Source: Symbiodinium kawagutii (lineage: Eukaryota; Sar; Dinophyceae; Suessiales; Symbiodiniaceae). From it: DNA of 64,000 nucleotides. The notes beneath the pieces are model-generated. The model was not told the origin of the DNA. It was given only the letters and a program-made list of their open reading frames with translations, and searched no databases. This document shows positions 1 to 11,115 of this stretch, one piece after another. A program made the position numbers and the translations under genes. The stretch is taken from NCBI GenBank assembly GCA_009767595.1, contig VSDK01018836.1, positions 669,007-733,006 on the forward strand, read 5' to 3'. Positions within the stretch are counted from its first letter, which is position 1, and each line of letters opens with the position of its first letter.

Positions 1-111
1 AGCTAGAGTCATGCAAAGCTTAACCACCACTATAGTCACTTGGTAGTCATGCAAAGCTTAACCCTTTACCATGGTTAAATAACTCTAGTCAACCAGCTGA
101 TCCTTCCACAG

Positions 112-172
112 TGAACCTCTGAGGATGCCGATGGGTTTCCTTCACACTTGGCTTGCGATGGTTTTTGGCCAG
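112..172 (+). CDS. possible internal exon, unknown protein
   Basis: A 61-bp segment preceded by a pyrimidine-rich acceptor (ccttccacag) and followed by CAG|GTACC. Read with one leading base it gives EPLRMPMGFLHTWLAMVFGQ. A second frame is also open through this stretch up to about position 295, so the frame is not certain. No function is recognised. It would belong to a plus-strand gene, in line with the other exon candidates to 12.5 kb. Confidence 0.35.
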
Positions 173-411
173 GTACCATGAGCCTCACATCGCCGCTTCC
201 AAGGGACTGTCGGAGATCACCGCTTGGGAGATCTCAACTCATCTGGGGACGAACATCTCACAGATTCTCCATTCATGATATATATATATAGTTTTTGTAC
301 CAACATGTACCTAACAAATAAACCAGCACAGGGAAATATCTTGACCATGTACCAGGCCTGGAGTGTCTGGAAAATCCCCCTAGATCCTGACATCTCAAAC
401 CGCGATCCCTG

Positions 412-645
412 TTGCGCGGGGATCGATGGTGCCCTTTTACTAACGGGAAGTTGGTGAATGACTTCGTTGGTAACGAGTCAATGAGTTCAGGTAGATACAG
501 TGTTCACCTGTTCCCTGGGTTACACTCTGGTGAACTGACCTGGCAACGGAAAATCAACCATATAGCTGGTACCAAACAAAAATCGACCGCAAACGAACCT
601 TCGCAAACACACGTGCTACTTGTGATGGTTCATGGTGGATATTGA
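412..645 (+). CDS. possible coding stretch, unknown
   Basis: An open plus-strand frame of 77 codons in a GC-richer island, containing for example GDRWCPFTNGKLVNDFVG. A second plus frame (224-457), overlapping its first 46 bases, also looks protein-like (YQAWSVWKIPLDPDISNRD). An intron or a frame change somewhere in 340-460 would reconcile them. No domain is recognised. Confidence 0.3.
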   Translation: MRGDRWCPFTNGKLVNDFVGNESMSSGRYSVHLFPGLHSGELTWQRKINHIAGTKQKSTANEPSQTHVLLVMVHGGY

Positions 646-835
646 GACTCAAACAAATCTTTCGCAACAAGTCCACTTTGGACACCCCGAACGGCTCAGC
701 TCTCCCTCCCAAGTGGTCCTCGTATCTGCGGGTGGTGGTAGGGAAGTCGCGCTCCACGGGATAGTGTCCAGGCCTGAGCGGAGGGAGTTCCGAGCTGGGT
801 GGCTTCATGATTGGATGAAGGACCCAAGGATATAA
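632..835 (+). CDS. possible coding stretch, strand uncertain
   Basis: A GC-rich island open on both strands. The plus frame gives 67 residues (HPERLSSPSQVVLVSAGGG inside). The minus frame gives 84 residues (GHYPVERDFPTTTRRYEDHL inside). The plus strand is preferred only because neighbouring candidates lie on it. No family is recognised. Confidence 0.28.
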   Translation: MVDIETQTNLSQQVHFGHPERLSSPSQVVLVSAGGGREVALHGIVSRPERREFRAGWLHDWMKDPRI

Positions 836-838
836 TCA

Positions 839-2419
839 GTCAGCATACACTGACCCTACACACAAGTTGCAGTGCAACATATTAGTCAACATTAGTAGTA
901 TCCTTGAGTGTTGCGGACCCTGCTCACCAACATACTTCTCCCATCTTCACAAATCGAAGTGTTGTGGCATCTAGGACGGTCAAATCTCTCGACGGCTGAT
1001 GAAATTTCGACACAGATCGATTCCCTGAGCGTCCTCTGTAGGTGAAGTGCGAACGGCATGTCCATGGTCGTACTCTGAAATATCCCAACCTATCCCCAAT
1101 TTTGATAGGGCAACGACCAACAGCAAAACTAACCTTTCTTCCATTGGGGATATCAGGCGACTGTCAACGTTTCATGTTTCACTTCAAGCTGAAACACCAA
1201 ACTGGGTAAAGTACAGGAGAGTAACATACAACTCTGGCATGATGTGCCTGATTGACTAGTCCTTGCACACTTCATAGTTTTTCTTGGTTGCCAATGATGA
1301 ACTATAGAGAGTAGTGGCCGAAAGTCACCCAAAATCAACTATCAATCGACTGTAGTCATTACCCAATTGGACAATGCTCCCCTGTGCTCATGTTGTCGCG
1401 CCATGTGCCACTGTCACACCCGCTTCATAGGAAAAACAATCACCCGCCAAAGTGATTAATGGAGTATGTAGCTACCATGACTCTCCATAACTCGTACCCT
1501 GGGGAAACCATGGAATATTAGATGCTTGAAAGCCTCATGACAGGACCGCATATCAAAACGACCACGCAATGGCAGCACCGAGGCCCAGTTGCGCTAAGTG
1601 ATCCGCAGAAGTACGAGTCCTGTCGCACAGCTGCACCAACTGAAGGATAGTTGCAACACTAATAACTAGTTAGCTCAGCTATGAGTTCAACATGGTCAAT
1701 ATGAGCCAAAAAATTGCTATTAGTTGTAAACCTGTAGTAAGCTGAGAGCCAATTAATAGCTATAACATGAGCCAATTGATAGCTATAACATGTGAATTTA
1801 TTAAGATGAAATCAGATTATCGACTATAGATTATAGTAATGTAGAGGTTTTAGTATGTGCGACAATGTTTGTTTCTACTGAAGCATGCCAACTAGTTATT
1901 GCTTCATGAGCAGTTTTTGTTAAACTAACAACACTGATAGTTGTAGTGACTCGTAATTACTTTGCTAGCTATAACTAATTAGTACATGAGATAAACTTAT
2001 GGTTATTATTAGTTTCAGTATGGGGGATAATGTTTTTACTAAACAATGCTAATCAGCTGTAGTCAACAATTGTAGTTGAACTAACAACACTGATAATTGT
2101 GCTAACTTGTAGAAAATTAGTCAAAGCTAAATCGTACATGAGATAAGCTCAGAGTCATGAGTTTAATATGTTAAGTACACTGGGTTTTGTTTATGCTAAA
2201 ATATGCTTATCGAATGAATATGTACAACATACTAAAATACAAACAATGTCTTTACAAAACAACAATCCTGACATAAGTGGTAAACTAACATAATTAACCC
2301 TGATCATTGATTGCTACCTTGCTCAATTTAGCCAGTAGGAATGATGCGGGTATGGCAAAAAAGCAAACAATATTACTGTAACCCATAAGCATGTTGGTTA
2401 TTCACTGGTAAATAAACCA
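839..2419. other. non-coding, AT-rich; no gene seen
   Basis: I see no convincing exon here. Positions 1650-2350 are AT-rich and full of loose variants of 'agttgtagt' and 'actaactagt'. Short frames at 1047-1338 exist on both strands but lack protein-like composition and splice signals. Confidence 0.5.
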
Positions 2420-2767
2420 ATGCCAATAATCAAAGTGCATGGAGAAAATGCAAATCATTTGATGGCTTTTCTGAGTAGGGGGAACAAATACCCAACTTGC
2501 CAGCTGGTTTCATGTTTAGTAGAGATTGTCTGCCATCACTTGAAGGGTACACCATTGATGGTCAATGTTCAAGAGAATTTAGTTGATACGCAGTTTGATG
2601 ATTTGTTATATTATGCGGTCGATAGTCATTGTGCACCATATGCCAAATGGATAGTTGAAAAAATACACAAACATGCATGTGTACGTGGAAAGATCAACAA
2701 TCCTGAAATGACTTCAAATGCTGGGTGGTATCAAAACTCATCATTTGCTTGGGTCAGAAAAACATAG
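2420..2767 (+). CDS. hypothetical ORF, 115 codons
   Basis: Starts with ATG and stays open for 115 codons in otherwise AT-rich DNA, with a mixed, protein-like composition (for example VNVQENLVDTQFDDLLYYAV). No motif, signal peptide or family is recognised. It could be one exon, or a chance frame. Confidence 0.33.
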   Translation: MPIIKVHGENANHLMAFLSRGNKYPTCQLVSCLVEIVCHHLKGTPLMVNVQENLVDTQFDDLLYYAVDSHCAPYAKWIVEKIHKHACVRGKINNPEMTSNAGWYQNSSFAWVRKT

Positions 2768-2916
2768 CACCCCTTCTCCCCGCAATCCCCAACAGCTTCG
2801 GGGACAAATGGCCGGCGATCAAACCAGAGGCGGAGCGCCATGCATCAGGTCATTCATGCGCCACATCTGAGTCTCAGTTGCTGTTCACATTTGGATGGGA
2901 CATATATAAGCCAACC

Positions 2917-3012
2917 TGGTTGGTGGTTTCAACCCCTATGAAAAATATTAGTCAACCAACCATTTGCAAATGACTACTAGGGAAAATAAAAAATGTTTGA
3001 ATCCACCGGCCA
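2917..3012. repeat. short inverted-repeat element, family B
   Basis: About 95 bp with imperfect terminal inverted repeats: left 'ctggttggtggtttcaa', right ending 'ttgaatccaccggccag'. The interior carries 'gtcaaccaaccatttg'. Related copies lie at 5,868-5,946 and 17,636-17,735. The structure is that of a non-autonomous MITE-like element. Confidence 0.55.
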
Positions 3013-3429
3013 GCAACATAAACCAACTTTCATGTCAATGATTTGGGCCAGGTTTAGCGATGTTTTTGTTCAGCTTTCATGTCTGTTGTACCTAGATCCA
3101 AGGATAGACAGGAAGCAGCACAAACAAGCCAAGCTTATCAGCCTTTTGAGGCTGATCACAGGGTATAGCATACACTTACTATGTGAGCCAAATAGACATG
3201 AAATGTTTACATGACCCGGTAACCGTGCAGTTTCATCATCTACATCTGTGGTTACAGTTACGTTTGAATCTTATTGCAGTACATATTGACTAATTATATC
3301 AGACTATATCAGTCAACGGTGCGTCCACTACTTGTATGGCTTGAAGACATGTAGGATCAAGTAGGTAGGGCACATTTGCGCAGGTGTAGGATGGATATTG
3401 GCATCGAGCTCCACTCTTGGAGGTGCAGA

Positions 3430-4014
3430 GTTGAAGAAGCTACTGGCACGGAGAGTGGTTCTACCGAGTGCCCACAGATCGGTTGGTTTATGAAGCCATC
3501 TACCGGTGGTGGTTACCCTTGCCCATGCCCGACGATGGTCACCCCAGCTACTGGTGTAACTAAAGAGGTGGTTACCCTCTTCAATCTACGGGACATGTAC
3601 AGGAATTGAAGGCGGCGAAATGTCAAATGAACCTTGCAACCATCGACGTTTTTAGAAATAGCCTCCCTCCTGCTGTGGCATTAGCAAATAACTCGTCAAT
3701 AACATGGAATGAACAATGAAGAAAACGTCATGAGATATCAGCTATCGTCCGCCGCATGTGTTCAGAAATGACGCTACGCCCAAATCGGCTGTCGGGATGG
3801 TTAGGGAGGCCTCACATCGCACCCTTCAATCATCCAACACTTTCGGCTACAGAGGTATCCATCCCAGTGCCACCCGCCTCGGTAAGGGTCGGCCAAGTTC
3901 GTCTTCGGTGCCATTCTTGGAGATGGTAAAGACCGGAAGATTCCTGGTTTACAACCGTCACCGAATACGTTTGAGAGGGACAGGGAGTACAAGGTGGTGC
4001 CCTGCAGCAGCTGA
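3430..4014 (+). pseudogene. broken coding sequence, unknown protein
   Basis: One plus frame runs from about 3430 to 3900 with strongly protein-like stretches (WFYRVPTDRLVYEAIYRWW, then HVQELKAAKCQMNLATIDVF) but is interrupted by in-frame TAA and TGA codons. A second frame at 3892-4014 reads AKFVFGAILGDGKDRKIPGL and ends at TGA. Either small introns remove the stops or the gene is decayed. The GTAAGG at 3881 would be a good donor. No family is recognised. Confidence 0.35.
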
Positions 4015-4505
4015 GCTGGTTTATAACTGGTAGCTAGCAGTTCTGATACAGTTGAATGGCTTATTAACGAACTTATAACACCTTGGGGGGAGGTACCACC
4101 TTGTGCTCCACTTATGGATACAGCCACATGATCGATCCAACTGGTGGCACCCCAGGCTCCGCTAGTGATGGGGAATCAACTCATGGTTTTATATATGGGG
4201 CATCAACCAACAACAGGAACTCGTGAGAAAACGGCTATGCAAATCAATGAGTTCAGTGCCGATGGTCATTCTTGATTACTATCAATGATATTGTCAGCCA
4301 GCTTGTGAAGCACCATGACTATGAACCATGCATGATTCATCACTAATCGCCATTGACCATGATGATCACCAGCTATAAATGAATGTTTGATCATGATAGA
4401 CCATCATTATCACCAACCATAATCGTTCATACCCAATACCAACCACTATAAGCAGTGGCCACGAAATCTATTAAGAAAGCACCATGGCTATAAGACTACG
4501 TCTCG

Positions 4506-4555
4506 CGGCGCTAAGGAGCGAGCCGATGTGCGGCGCTAAGGAGCGAGCCGATGTG
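4506..4555. repeat. perfect 25-bp tandem duplication
   Basis: Two identical, adjacent 25-bp GC-rich units (4506-4530 and 4531-4555) beginning cggcgctaaggagcg. Confidence 0.9.
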
Positions 4556-4671
4556 TTGAGAAGTTCCCCAGGTACTTTCGGAATTCCAGGTAGTCAGGGT
4601 AGTCTGACCTGACCGCGAAGCCAAACAGGAACTCCACTGGACGAGATTGGCCGCTACATGGTGTCTACCTG

Positions 4672-4929
4672 GTGCTAGTCCTCATAGAGTCTGGGAGTGC
4701 AGTTGTGCGGCGACCTGTTTGGAGGTTCAGTGTCATGCCATATGATGCCGGCCAATCTTCTAACATGGCAATGGAAAATGGCCTTTTCCCATGGCCAAAT
4801 TATCTGCAGCAGCAGTTTCCAGCACGCTTCGTAACGTTACCAAAGGGTATACTTGCCATGAAGCCGCAAAAATTATATTCACCAACCCGGGTAAACTTGG
4901 GGTACCTCGAAATGAATGGTTTGCTATAA
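4672..4929 (+). CDS. possible exon, unknown protein
   Basis: An open plus frame with VLIESGSAVVRRPVWRFSVM near its start. The last third overlaps an inverted-repeat element (4850-4985), so only the first 50-60 codons are likely to be coding, if any. No family is recognised. Confidence 0.25.
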   Translation: MLVLIESGSAVVRRPVWRFSVMPYDAGQSSNMAMENGLFPWPNYLQQQFPARFVTLPKGILAMKPQKLYSPTRVNLGYLEMNGLL

Positions 4930-4985
4930 ATAGTTAAAAATGATTATTTGAATTTGAGGGTACCCCTATTTGGAGATAACCATCT
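4850..4985. repeat. inverted-repeat element, family A (diverged)
   Basis: Contains 'ggggtacctcgaaatgaatggttt' on the left and 'gagggtacccctatttggaga' on the right, matching the ends of the better copies at 51,441-51,545 and 50,194-50,298. Confidence 0.4.
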
Positions 4986-5261
4986 AGGTCTTGTTGATAT
5001 CGTCTACTATTAACCACTATCCCATTTACAAATCCATTCACCAACCAGGAAAATCACAAGATCAATGTCTACGGCAGCTTCTCAACCCTGCTGAGATTCA
5101 TGCTCCAGGTTCATCGTCGACGGCTGGTTGAGGCTATTGAAGCAGTGGGTGGATGTTTGACAAATGATCGCGCTTAAAGGTATGGTTAAGAGTGTGTTGA
5201 TGTTTAACAGCAGATTCTTGAATGTTTAGTAGCTGACTCTTATGGCTGCATTCAAACAATT

Positions 5262-5545
5262 GTGGCTGAGCTAGGAATAGAAACAAATATGAACAAGAAC
5301 CATCAACAGTCAAAGAATTGTGGGCGCTGCAGTCCGGTCTTGGTTCTGTGCCCTCATTTAGTTACTTGTCGTTTTCTTTGCTCGTGTCGTGAGCTACATC
5401 CAGGATATGCAATTCTGCAGAAAGTGTTGACCAAACGGTCACAGCGCAAGTCGGCCTCCAACAAAACAAGGAGATTTCATTGGACAAATACTCCCAACAA
5501 AATCTGGTGCAGCCAATACTCAGACTCTCGCATGCGGTTATAACC
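5262..5545 (+). CDS. doubtful coding stretch
   Basis: Two plus frames and one minus frame stay open across this island. The plus frame ending at the TGA near 5545 reads SAESVDQTVTAQVGLQQNKE, which looks protein-like. No splice signals decide between them, and no family is recognised. Confidence 0.22.
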
Positions 5546-5867
5546 AAATGAAATTTCAAGGTACTTCTTGAATGTTTTTTCTCTACTAAATGGCGGCTCA
5601 TTGTTTGGGGTTTAGGGCATTGTTTTGCAAACTGTCGTTACCTCCAAATATGATTACGAAACAAGCAATGACTGAATCGTTGCTCCATAACTCCTGGTCA
5701 CGTTGGTTTTATCAATCTAGATGATTGCTACTTGTTTCCTTTACCCATTCTATTGCAGCAAGTCATTTCATAGCCAGCTGCTGAAAAACGCTGCAGGAAG
5801 GACGTCTTAGCAAAGTGTCACTCGAACAGCACATGACCAAACGAGTGAACATGATAAACTGGAAAGG

Positions 5868-5946
5868 ATACCTGGTTGGTGATTTCAAACCAAATACTAT
5901 ATGGGGAAAAAAAACATGTTGAAAACCATCAACCAGGGTACCATGG
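5868..5946. repeat. short inverted-repeat element, family B
   Basis: Ends 'acctggttggtgatttcaa' and 'ttgaaaaccatcaaccaggg' are inverted copies of each other around an AT-rich core. Same family as 2,917-3,012. Confidence 0.55.
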
Positions 5947-6008
5947 CATAAGTGAGAACGGAATATGTTGACATTGCAGGGGTTCGCTCGATCAGGAATA
6001 TACGGTGG

Positions 6009-6186
6009 TTTCTCAAAAATGCAGGTGCCCCTAAATCATCATTGTCAATCCATTTACAGTGATAAACCAACTATGAATTGTTTGACCATTATTGGCTATC
6101 CCCAAAGTATTAACCATGATTAACCATTATTAGCCAGTAAAAACCATTCATTGGTTTCCCCCATTTTGAGAGCCCCCCATAAGCAA
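6009..6186. repeat. inverted-repeat element, family A, long copy
   Basis: The left end 'ggtggtttctcaaaaatgcagg' and right end 'cccccattttgagagccccccat' form the terminal inverted repeat. The inside holds the family's 'aaatcatc...gataaaccaact' string, with extra 'aaccat' repeats lengthening it. Confidence 0.55.
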
Positions 6187-6508
6187 AGTGCATCTGCCAT
6201 TCAGCCTCCACCAGCTTGGACTTCTGCTTCAAACAAGTCACCAGCCAGGTGGCTTTGCTGATGTTTCGTCGGTGTTTTTTCATGATCCAATCGTTGTAGG
6301 GACATCTGCCGATACATTGTCTATGTCTGTCATTGCAAAGGAAAAAAATGATAACACCTAGTCACTAATGAGATAATGTGGTGTTTGTCGTTTGCTATAT
6401 GAGTCTCTACGTTCTGCTAATTGGCACATCCATGATGAAAACCGAAAAGGAGTATGTATCCATGATACCCATGGTTGCTATTAAAATGTTTTTGACCAGT
6501 GATGCATA

Positions 6509-6625
6509 CGGGGGGGTTCTCAGAATGGGGGTACCCTTATATCATCCTTTATGAGCCATCTATTTAAATCAATAAACCAACAATTTTTGGAACCCCGTAT
6601 TTGGCTGAGGAGGTTAAATCCTGTT
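6509..6625. repeat. inverted-repeat element, family A
   Basis: The left end 'ttctcagaatgggggtaccc' is followed by the family core (tcatcctttat...ataaaccaacaattttt). The right end 'ccccgtatttggctgagg' is worn. Confidence 0.5.
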
Positions 6626-6639
6626 GTTTTGAACTTTTT

Positions 6640-6880
6640 TGGTCGGTATAGTTTTGGGTGGGACCCCGAAAAGTGGAAAAGTACGAAAGTGTAGTAGACA
6701 TCGATATTTTGGGTTCGAAAAGGGGAAAAAAACAAAAACTTGAAAATTCGCAAAGTGGAAAAGTCGCACAGCGTCGTACTTTTCTCGAAAAGTTGAAAAG
6801 TAGAAAAGAGGAGATCGTGTTACTTTTCTCGAAAAGCCGAAAAGAGCTTTACTTTCTTCGGAAAGTGGAAAAATGGACAA
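6640..6880. repeat. purine-rich GAAAAGT repeat tract
   Basis: Loose repeats of 'gaaaagtggaaaagt' and 'ctcgaaaag'. The frames that cross it on both strands are K/S- or F/L-rich products of the repeat. Confidence 0.6.
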
Positions 6881-7429
6881 ATGGGAAATTTGATGGTGAT
6901 TGTCTTCTCCGAACCTAAACAGAAGATATGGCAAATTTTTGTTCCTAAATTCGTCCCCACAGCATTTATCCCAGCAATGGGTAAACCTGAATTCAACATT
7001 GAGTTTAGTCATGGCCAAATGTACTGTTCGCAAACGCTATCTCAGGTGTAGGTAGGGTCAGAACATGTCAGAACTGAGATGTAGCCCATGGTTAGCTGCA
7101 CCCTTAAAGTAACTGAACTAACCTCCGCAACCTTGGAAAAGGTTATTAGTTGCTATCCCCGGGGACGCTAACCTCCAAGTATTAACAGTCAATGAGATCA
7201 ACTAATTCGCCAAAGGTCTTGGTTCATCATTGCAAATTTTCAATAACTGTAATGGAGGAACATTCAAATGGGTTTTTGTTGGTTGCTCACCCGTACTATG
7301 ATTGTTACCGGCCATCTCCTAAACAGATCAAACATCTATCAACAATAGTGAACGAACTGATTACTAGACTATGACCGGGACAATTAAGCAACAACTAAGC
7401 ATTAATCATAATCAACTTTGAAATGATAA

Positions 7430-9295
7430 TTCCAAGTCCAGAATTTTTTTCTTACTTGGTTATGTTGAAGGATACGTGGCCAGAATTACAACGAGCATTC
7501 GAAATTGCTCAGTAATTTCCAGTCCAGTAGGCTCTTCTTACTTGGGGATGTTGAAGGTTACGTGGCCACAGCTACATTGAACATTTGGAATTTATCAATG
7601 TAGTTTCCATTCCGACAGGCTCTTCTGACTTGGAGATGTTGAAAGTTACGTGGCCAGAATTACATTGAACATTCCGAGTTGTTCAATGTAATTCCCAATC
7701 CAGTAGGCTCTTCTTACTTGGAGATGTTGACAGTCTCGTGGCCAGAATTATACTGAACATTCGAAATTGTTCAATGCAATTCCCTGTCCAACAGGCTCTT
7801 CTTTCTTGGAGAAACTGTAAGATACGTGGCCGGAATTACATTGAACATTCCGAATTGTTCTACGTAATTCCCACTGTCCAGTAGGCTCTTCTTACCTGGG
7901 GCTGTTGAAAGTTGCGTGGCCACAATTACATTGAACATTTGGAATTTATTAATGTAATTCCCTGTCCACTAGATCCTTCTTACTTGGAGATGTTGACAGT
8001 CACGTGGCCAGAATTACACTGAACATTCGGAATTGCTCAATGCAATTTCCAGTCCAATAGGCTCTTATTACCTGGGCATGTTGAAAATTATGTGGCCAGA
8101 ATTACGTTGAACATTTGGAATTTATCAATGTAGTTCCCGGTCCAGTAGATTCTTCTGGCTTGGGGATGTTGAAATATACGCGGCCAGAGCCAGACTTACA
8201 TTGAACGTTCGAAATTGTTCAATGTAATTCCCTGTCCAGTAGGCTCTTCTTTCTTGGAGGTGTTGATAACTACATGGCAAGACTAACATTGAACATTCGG
8301 AATTGCTCAATGTAATTCCCTGTCCAGACAGGTTCTTCTTACTTCGAGATGTTGAAAGTTACGTGGCCACAGCTACATTGAACATTTGGAAATGACCAAT
8401 GTAGTTCCCATTTGGGTAGGCTCTTCTTACGTGGAGATGTTGAAAATTACGTGGCCAGAATTACATTGAACATTCCAAATTGTTCTATGTAATTCCCTGT
8501 CCAGTAGGCTCTTCTTACTTGGAGATATTGAAAGTTACGTAGCCAGAATTACATTGGACGTTTGAAATTGTTCAATGCAATTCCCTGTCCAGTAGATTCT
8601 TCTTACTTGGAGATGTTGCAAGATACGTGGCCAAAAAACCAGAATTACATTGAACGTTCGAAATTGTTCAATGTAATTCCCTGTCCAGTAGGCTCTTCTT
8701 ACTTGGAGATATTGAAAGTTACGTGGCCACAATTACTTGGAACATTTTAATTTATTAATGTAATTCCCTGTCCACTAGATCCTTCTTACTTGGAGATGTT
8801 GAAAGTTACGTGGCCAGAATTACATTGAACGTTTGGAATTGTTCAATGTACTTCCCTGTCCAGTACGTTCTTCTTACTCGGAGATGTTGACAGTCACGTG
8901 GCCAGAAATACGTTGAACATTCGGAATTTATTCATGTAATTCACTGTCCAGTAGATTCTTCTTACTCGGAGATGTTGAAAGATACGTGGCCAGAATTACA
9001 ATGAGAAGTCGAAATTGCTCAATGTAATTTCCAGTCCAGTAGGCTCTTCTTTCTCGGCGATGTTGAAAGTTACGTGGCCAGAATTGCATTGAACATCCGA
9101 AATTGTTCTATGTAATTCCCTGTCGAGACAGGTTCTTCTTACTTGGAGATGTTGAAAGTTACGTAGCCAGAATTACATTGAACATTTGGAATTGTTCAAT
9201 GTAATTCCCTGTCCAGTAGGCTCTTCTTACCAGGAGATGTCGAAAGGTATGTGGCCAGAATCACATTGACCGTTTGGAATTCATCCATTGCAAGC
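7430..9295. repeat. 88-bp tandem array with an internal hairpin
   Basis: About 21 diverged head-to-tail copies with a spacing of 86-90 bp, measured on the recurring 'cgtggcca'. Each unit has a conserved block (ttcttacttggagatgttga, then a variant of gttacgtggccagaa), a palindrome (ttacattgaac ... gttcaatgtaa around 'attcggaatt') and 'ccctgtccagtaggctc'. In some copies both arms of the stem change together (for example ctacattga with tcaatgtag near 7572-7604), keeping the pairing. Short frames inside are broken by the unit length and drift, so I do not call a protein. Function unknown. Confidence 0.9.
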
Positions 9296-9890
9296 GGTTA
9301 AAGTTTAGGGTGCACTAGGAGCAAACTCGTAAGCCATTGCTTTCTATTTCTTACCTTTACACTTATGGACAATATATTTTCTCCAAAAATGGAAAACTTG
9401 TGGCCTAGAGCGAGTAATGTTAACCTATTAATAACAATGCCCCCCGCAATAAAATACGCCAAAATCCGGTTTGCAATGACAACCCCCCCTAAATAAAGTA
9501 CGCCAAAAATTTTTGGGCAACCAAATTTGGTGGAACAATATCTTGAACCCTGTCCACTATTATTCAAATGTTCCTAAAAATTAGGCAATTCATTGAGCAA
9601 TGCTAATCTCATGATCCAGATGTTGGATCGTTGAAAAAATCCCAACCCTCAATTGATCAATTCCTAATTTGAAACCCTATCCGGAAATTAAGAAAATCAA
9701 TCTCACAAAGGGGTGAGCCTTGAAGCCTGACATCCTCTAAAAATAAATGTTTGTTTTTACCCCCCCCCGGAAAAAATATCTTCATCTGATGGTCTCTAAT
9801 TTTTCAAATTACCTTTCTTTCGCAAGTAGGCAATTCATTTAGCAATACTAAACTCATGATCCAGAACCTATCTGTGCCTGGGAGTTGACT
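9296..9890. other. non-coding; no gene seen
   Basis: AT-rich, with homopolymer runs such as ccccccccc (9762) and repeated 'aggcaattcatt..agcaat' (9580 and 9830). An 89-codon minus frame at 9298-9567 has no splice context. Confidence 0.4.
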
Positions 9891-9892
9891 TG

Positions 9893-10145
9893 AAACCAAT
9901 GATTCTATGAACGCCTTAGGCAAGCTGTGCCCATGGGAATTGCTATAAAATGATATAAAATGATGATTGTATGCGTGCTTAAAGCAAATTGTGCGTATGG
10001 GAATTGCTGTAAAGGGATGGTTCTGTGAATGCCTGAATCAAGCTGCGCTTATGGGTTTCCTATGGCATTTGCAATGGGATGATGGTTTTTTGAATGCCTA
10101 AAATCAAGCTGTGCCTATGGGATTTGCTCTAAACTCAATGATTTC
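9893..10145. repeat. degenerate tandem repeat of about 54-65 bp, four copies
   Basis: The string 'tgaatgcctaaatcaagctgtgc(c/t)tatggga(a/t)ttgct' recurs near 9905, 9968, 10025 and 10090, with uneven spacing. Confidence 0.6.
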
Positions 10146-10414
10146 ATGAGCTAAACCTGAGCTAGGCTATTTTCAAGTAAAAAACCGTCCCAAGAACCAG
10201 CTAGCATCTGAAAATTAAAACTTGTTTTAAAGCTTGGAACTATTGCTTTCTTAGAAAAAAGCATCCCTACAGCTAGGCTAGACAATTTCTATTCTAGCCA
10301 GAAAAAGTTGAATTTTTATTGCGAAAACTAATTAGAATCATCACGTCATGAAGAAAGCAGAAACAGAAAACCTCATTTTTCTTTTTTCCGCCTTGACGCG
10401 TGTGGAAAACAAAT

Positions 10415-10488
10415 CCCCCCACCCCAGGATTTGAAACCCTGCCCCCTTACTCTTTCGACCATCGCTCTAACCACTGAGCTAAGGAGGC
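10415..10488 (-). tRNA. tRNA-like sequence, probably a tRNA pseudogene or SINE head
   Basis: On the minus strand the sequence begins GCCTCCTTAGCTCAGTGG. That gives a good D arm (GCTC...GAGC) and a perfect internal A box (TAGCTCAGTGG). A B-box-like GGTTTCAAATCC follows at the right distance, with one extra T. The anticodon stem does not pair and the 3' half of the acceptor stem does not match the 5' half. A working tRNA is therefore unlikely; a tRNA-derived short interspersed element or a decayed gene fits better. Confidence 0.5.
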
Positions 10489-10865
10489 TGTGATTCCATT
10501 GCGCAAAAGAGGCGGGCTCACACACCGCCTTCAAATTTGAATGGGCGCAGCGAAACAACGAAGGACAAAAATGAAATCTGTTTTTTTTCGTCCTAGTCTT
10601 TTTTCCCCCTTCTCTTCTCCCCTCCTCGCCTCTCCACCAGGCAGGGTGGTAGAGCGAAAGCTAAAACAAAAATTGTTTTCCTGCTGGTCTAAATTCCATT
10701 TGATGCAACCGCTCTGAAATTTTGGCTCTACTATGCCTATGGCTGGGGAAAAAAAACTGGTGCCTGGTAACTAGTCACCCTATGTCACCCTCGCATATCT
10801 TCGCATGTCCTTGGTTAGAGGCTCACCCACGGTTGCATCGCTGGTTATCCATGCCCTCACCTAAG

Positions 10866-10955
10866 CGCCCCGTGATCTGGTTGGCGTGCTGACCTGGGAG
10901 CTGCTCACACCATGCCGCTACAAGGGCACCGTCCTGAATTCACTGAGGAGAACAT
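10866..10955 (+). CDS. internal exon, unknown protein
   Basis: Preceded by the acceptor ccctcacctaag and followed by ACAT|GTGACG. The 90-bp segment (2+87+1) reads PRDLVGVLTWELLTPCRYKG and onward without a stop, in a GC-rich island. It is the best-bounded plus-strand exon in the window. No family is recognised. It may belong with the frames at 11.1-12.5 kb. Confidence 0.6.
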
Positions 10956-11115
10956 GTGACGATATCACATGAGATCACATAAGATCACCTTCACGTGTGC
11001 GTACATTAGTAACCGTGTGGTTTACATGTAAAAATGAGGCTACGCATTACAACACAAGAAAAGCATTCGACAGTGACCGGCATGGCTGGTTCATGGTTGT
11101 CAAGAATGGCATCGA

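Noticed and set aside
6520..7033. Minus frames of 77-139 codons rich in F, S and R
   Set aside because: Derived from the purine-rich GAAAAGT repeat tract and an inverted-repeat element.
8125..8750. Three 61-65-codon frames sharing peptide similarity
   Set aside because: They arise from the 88-bp repeat. The unit length is not a multiple of three and copies drift, so the frames do not persist.
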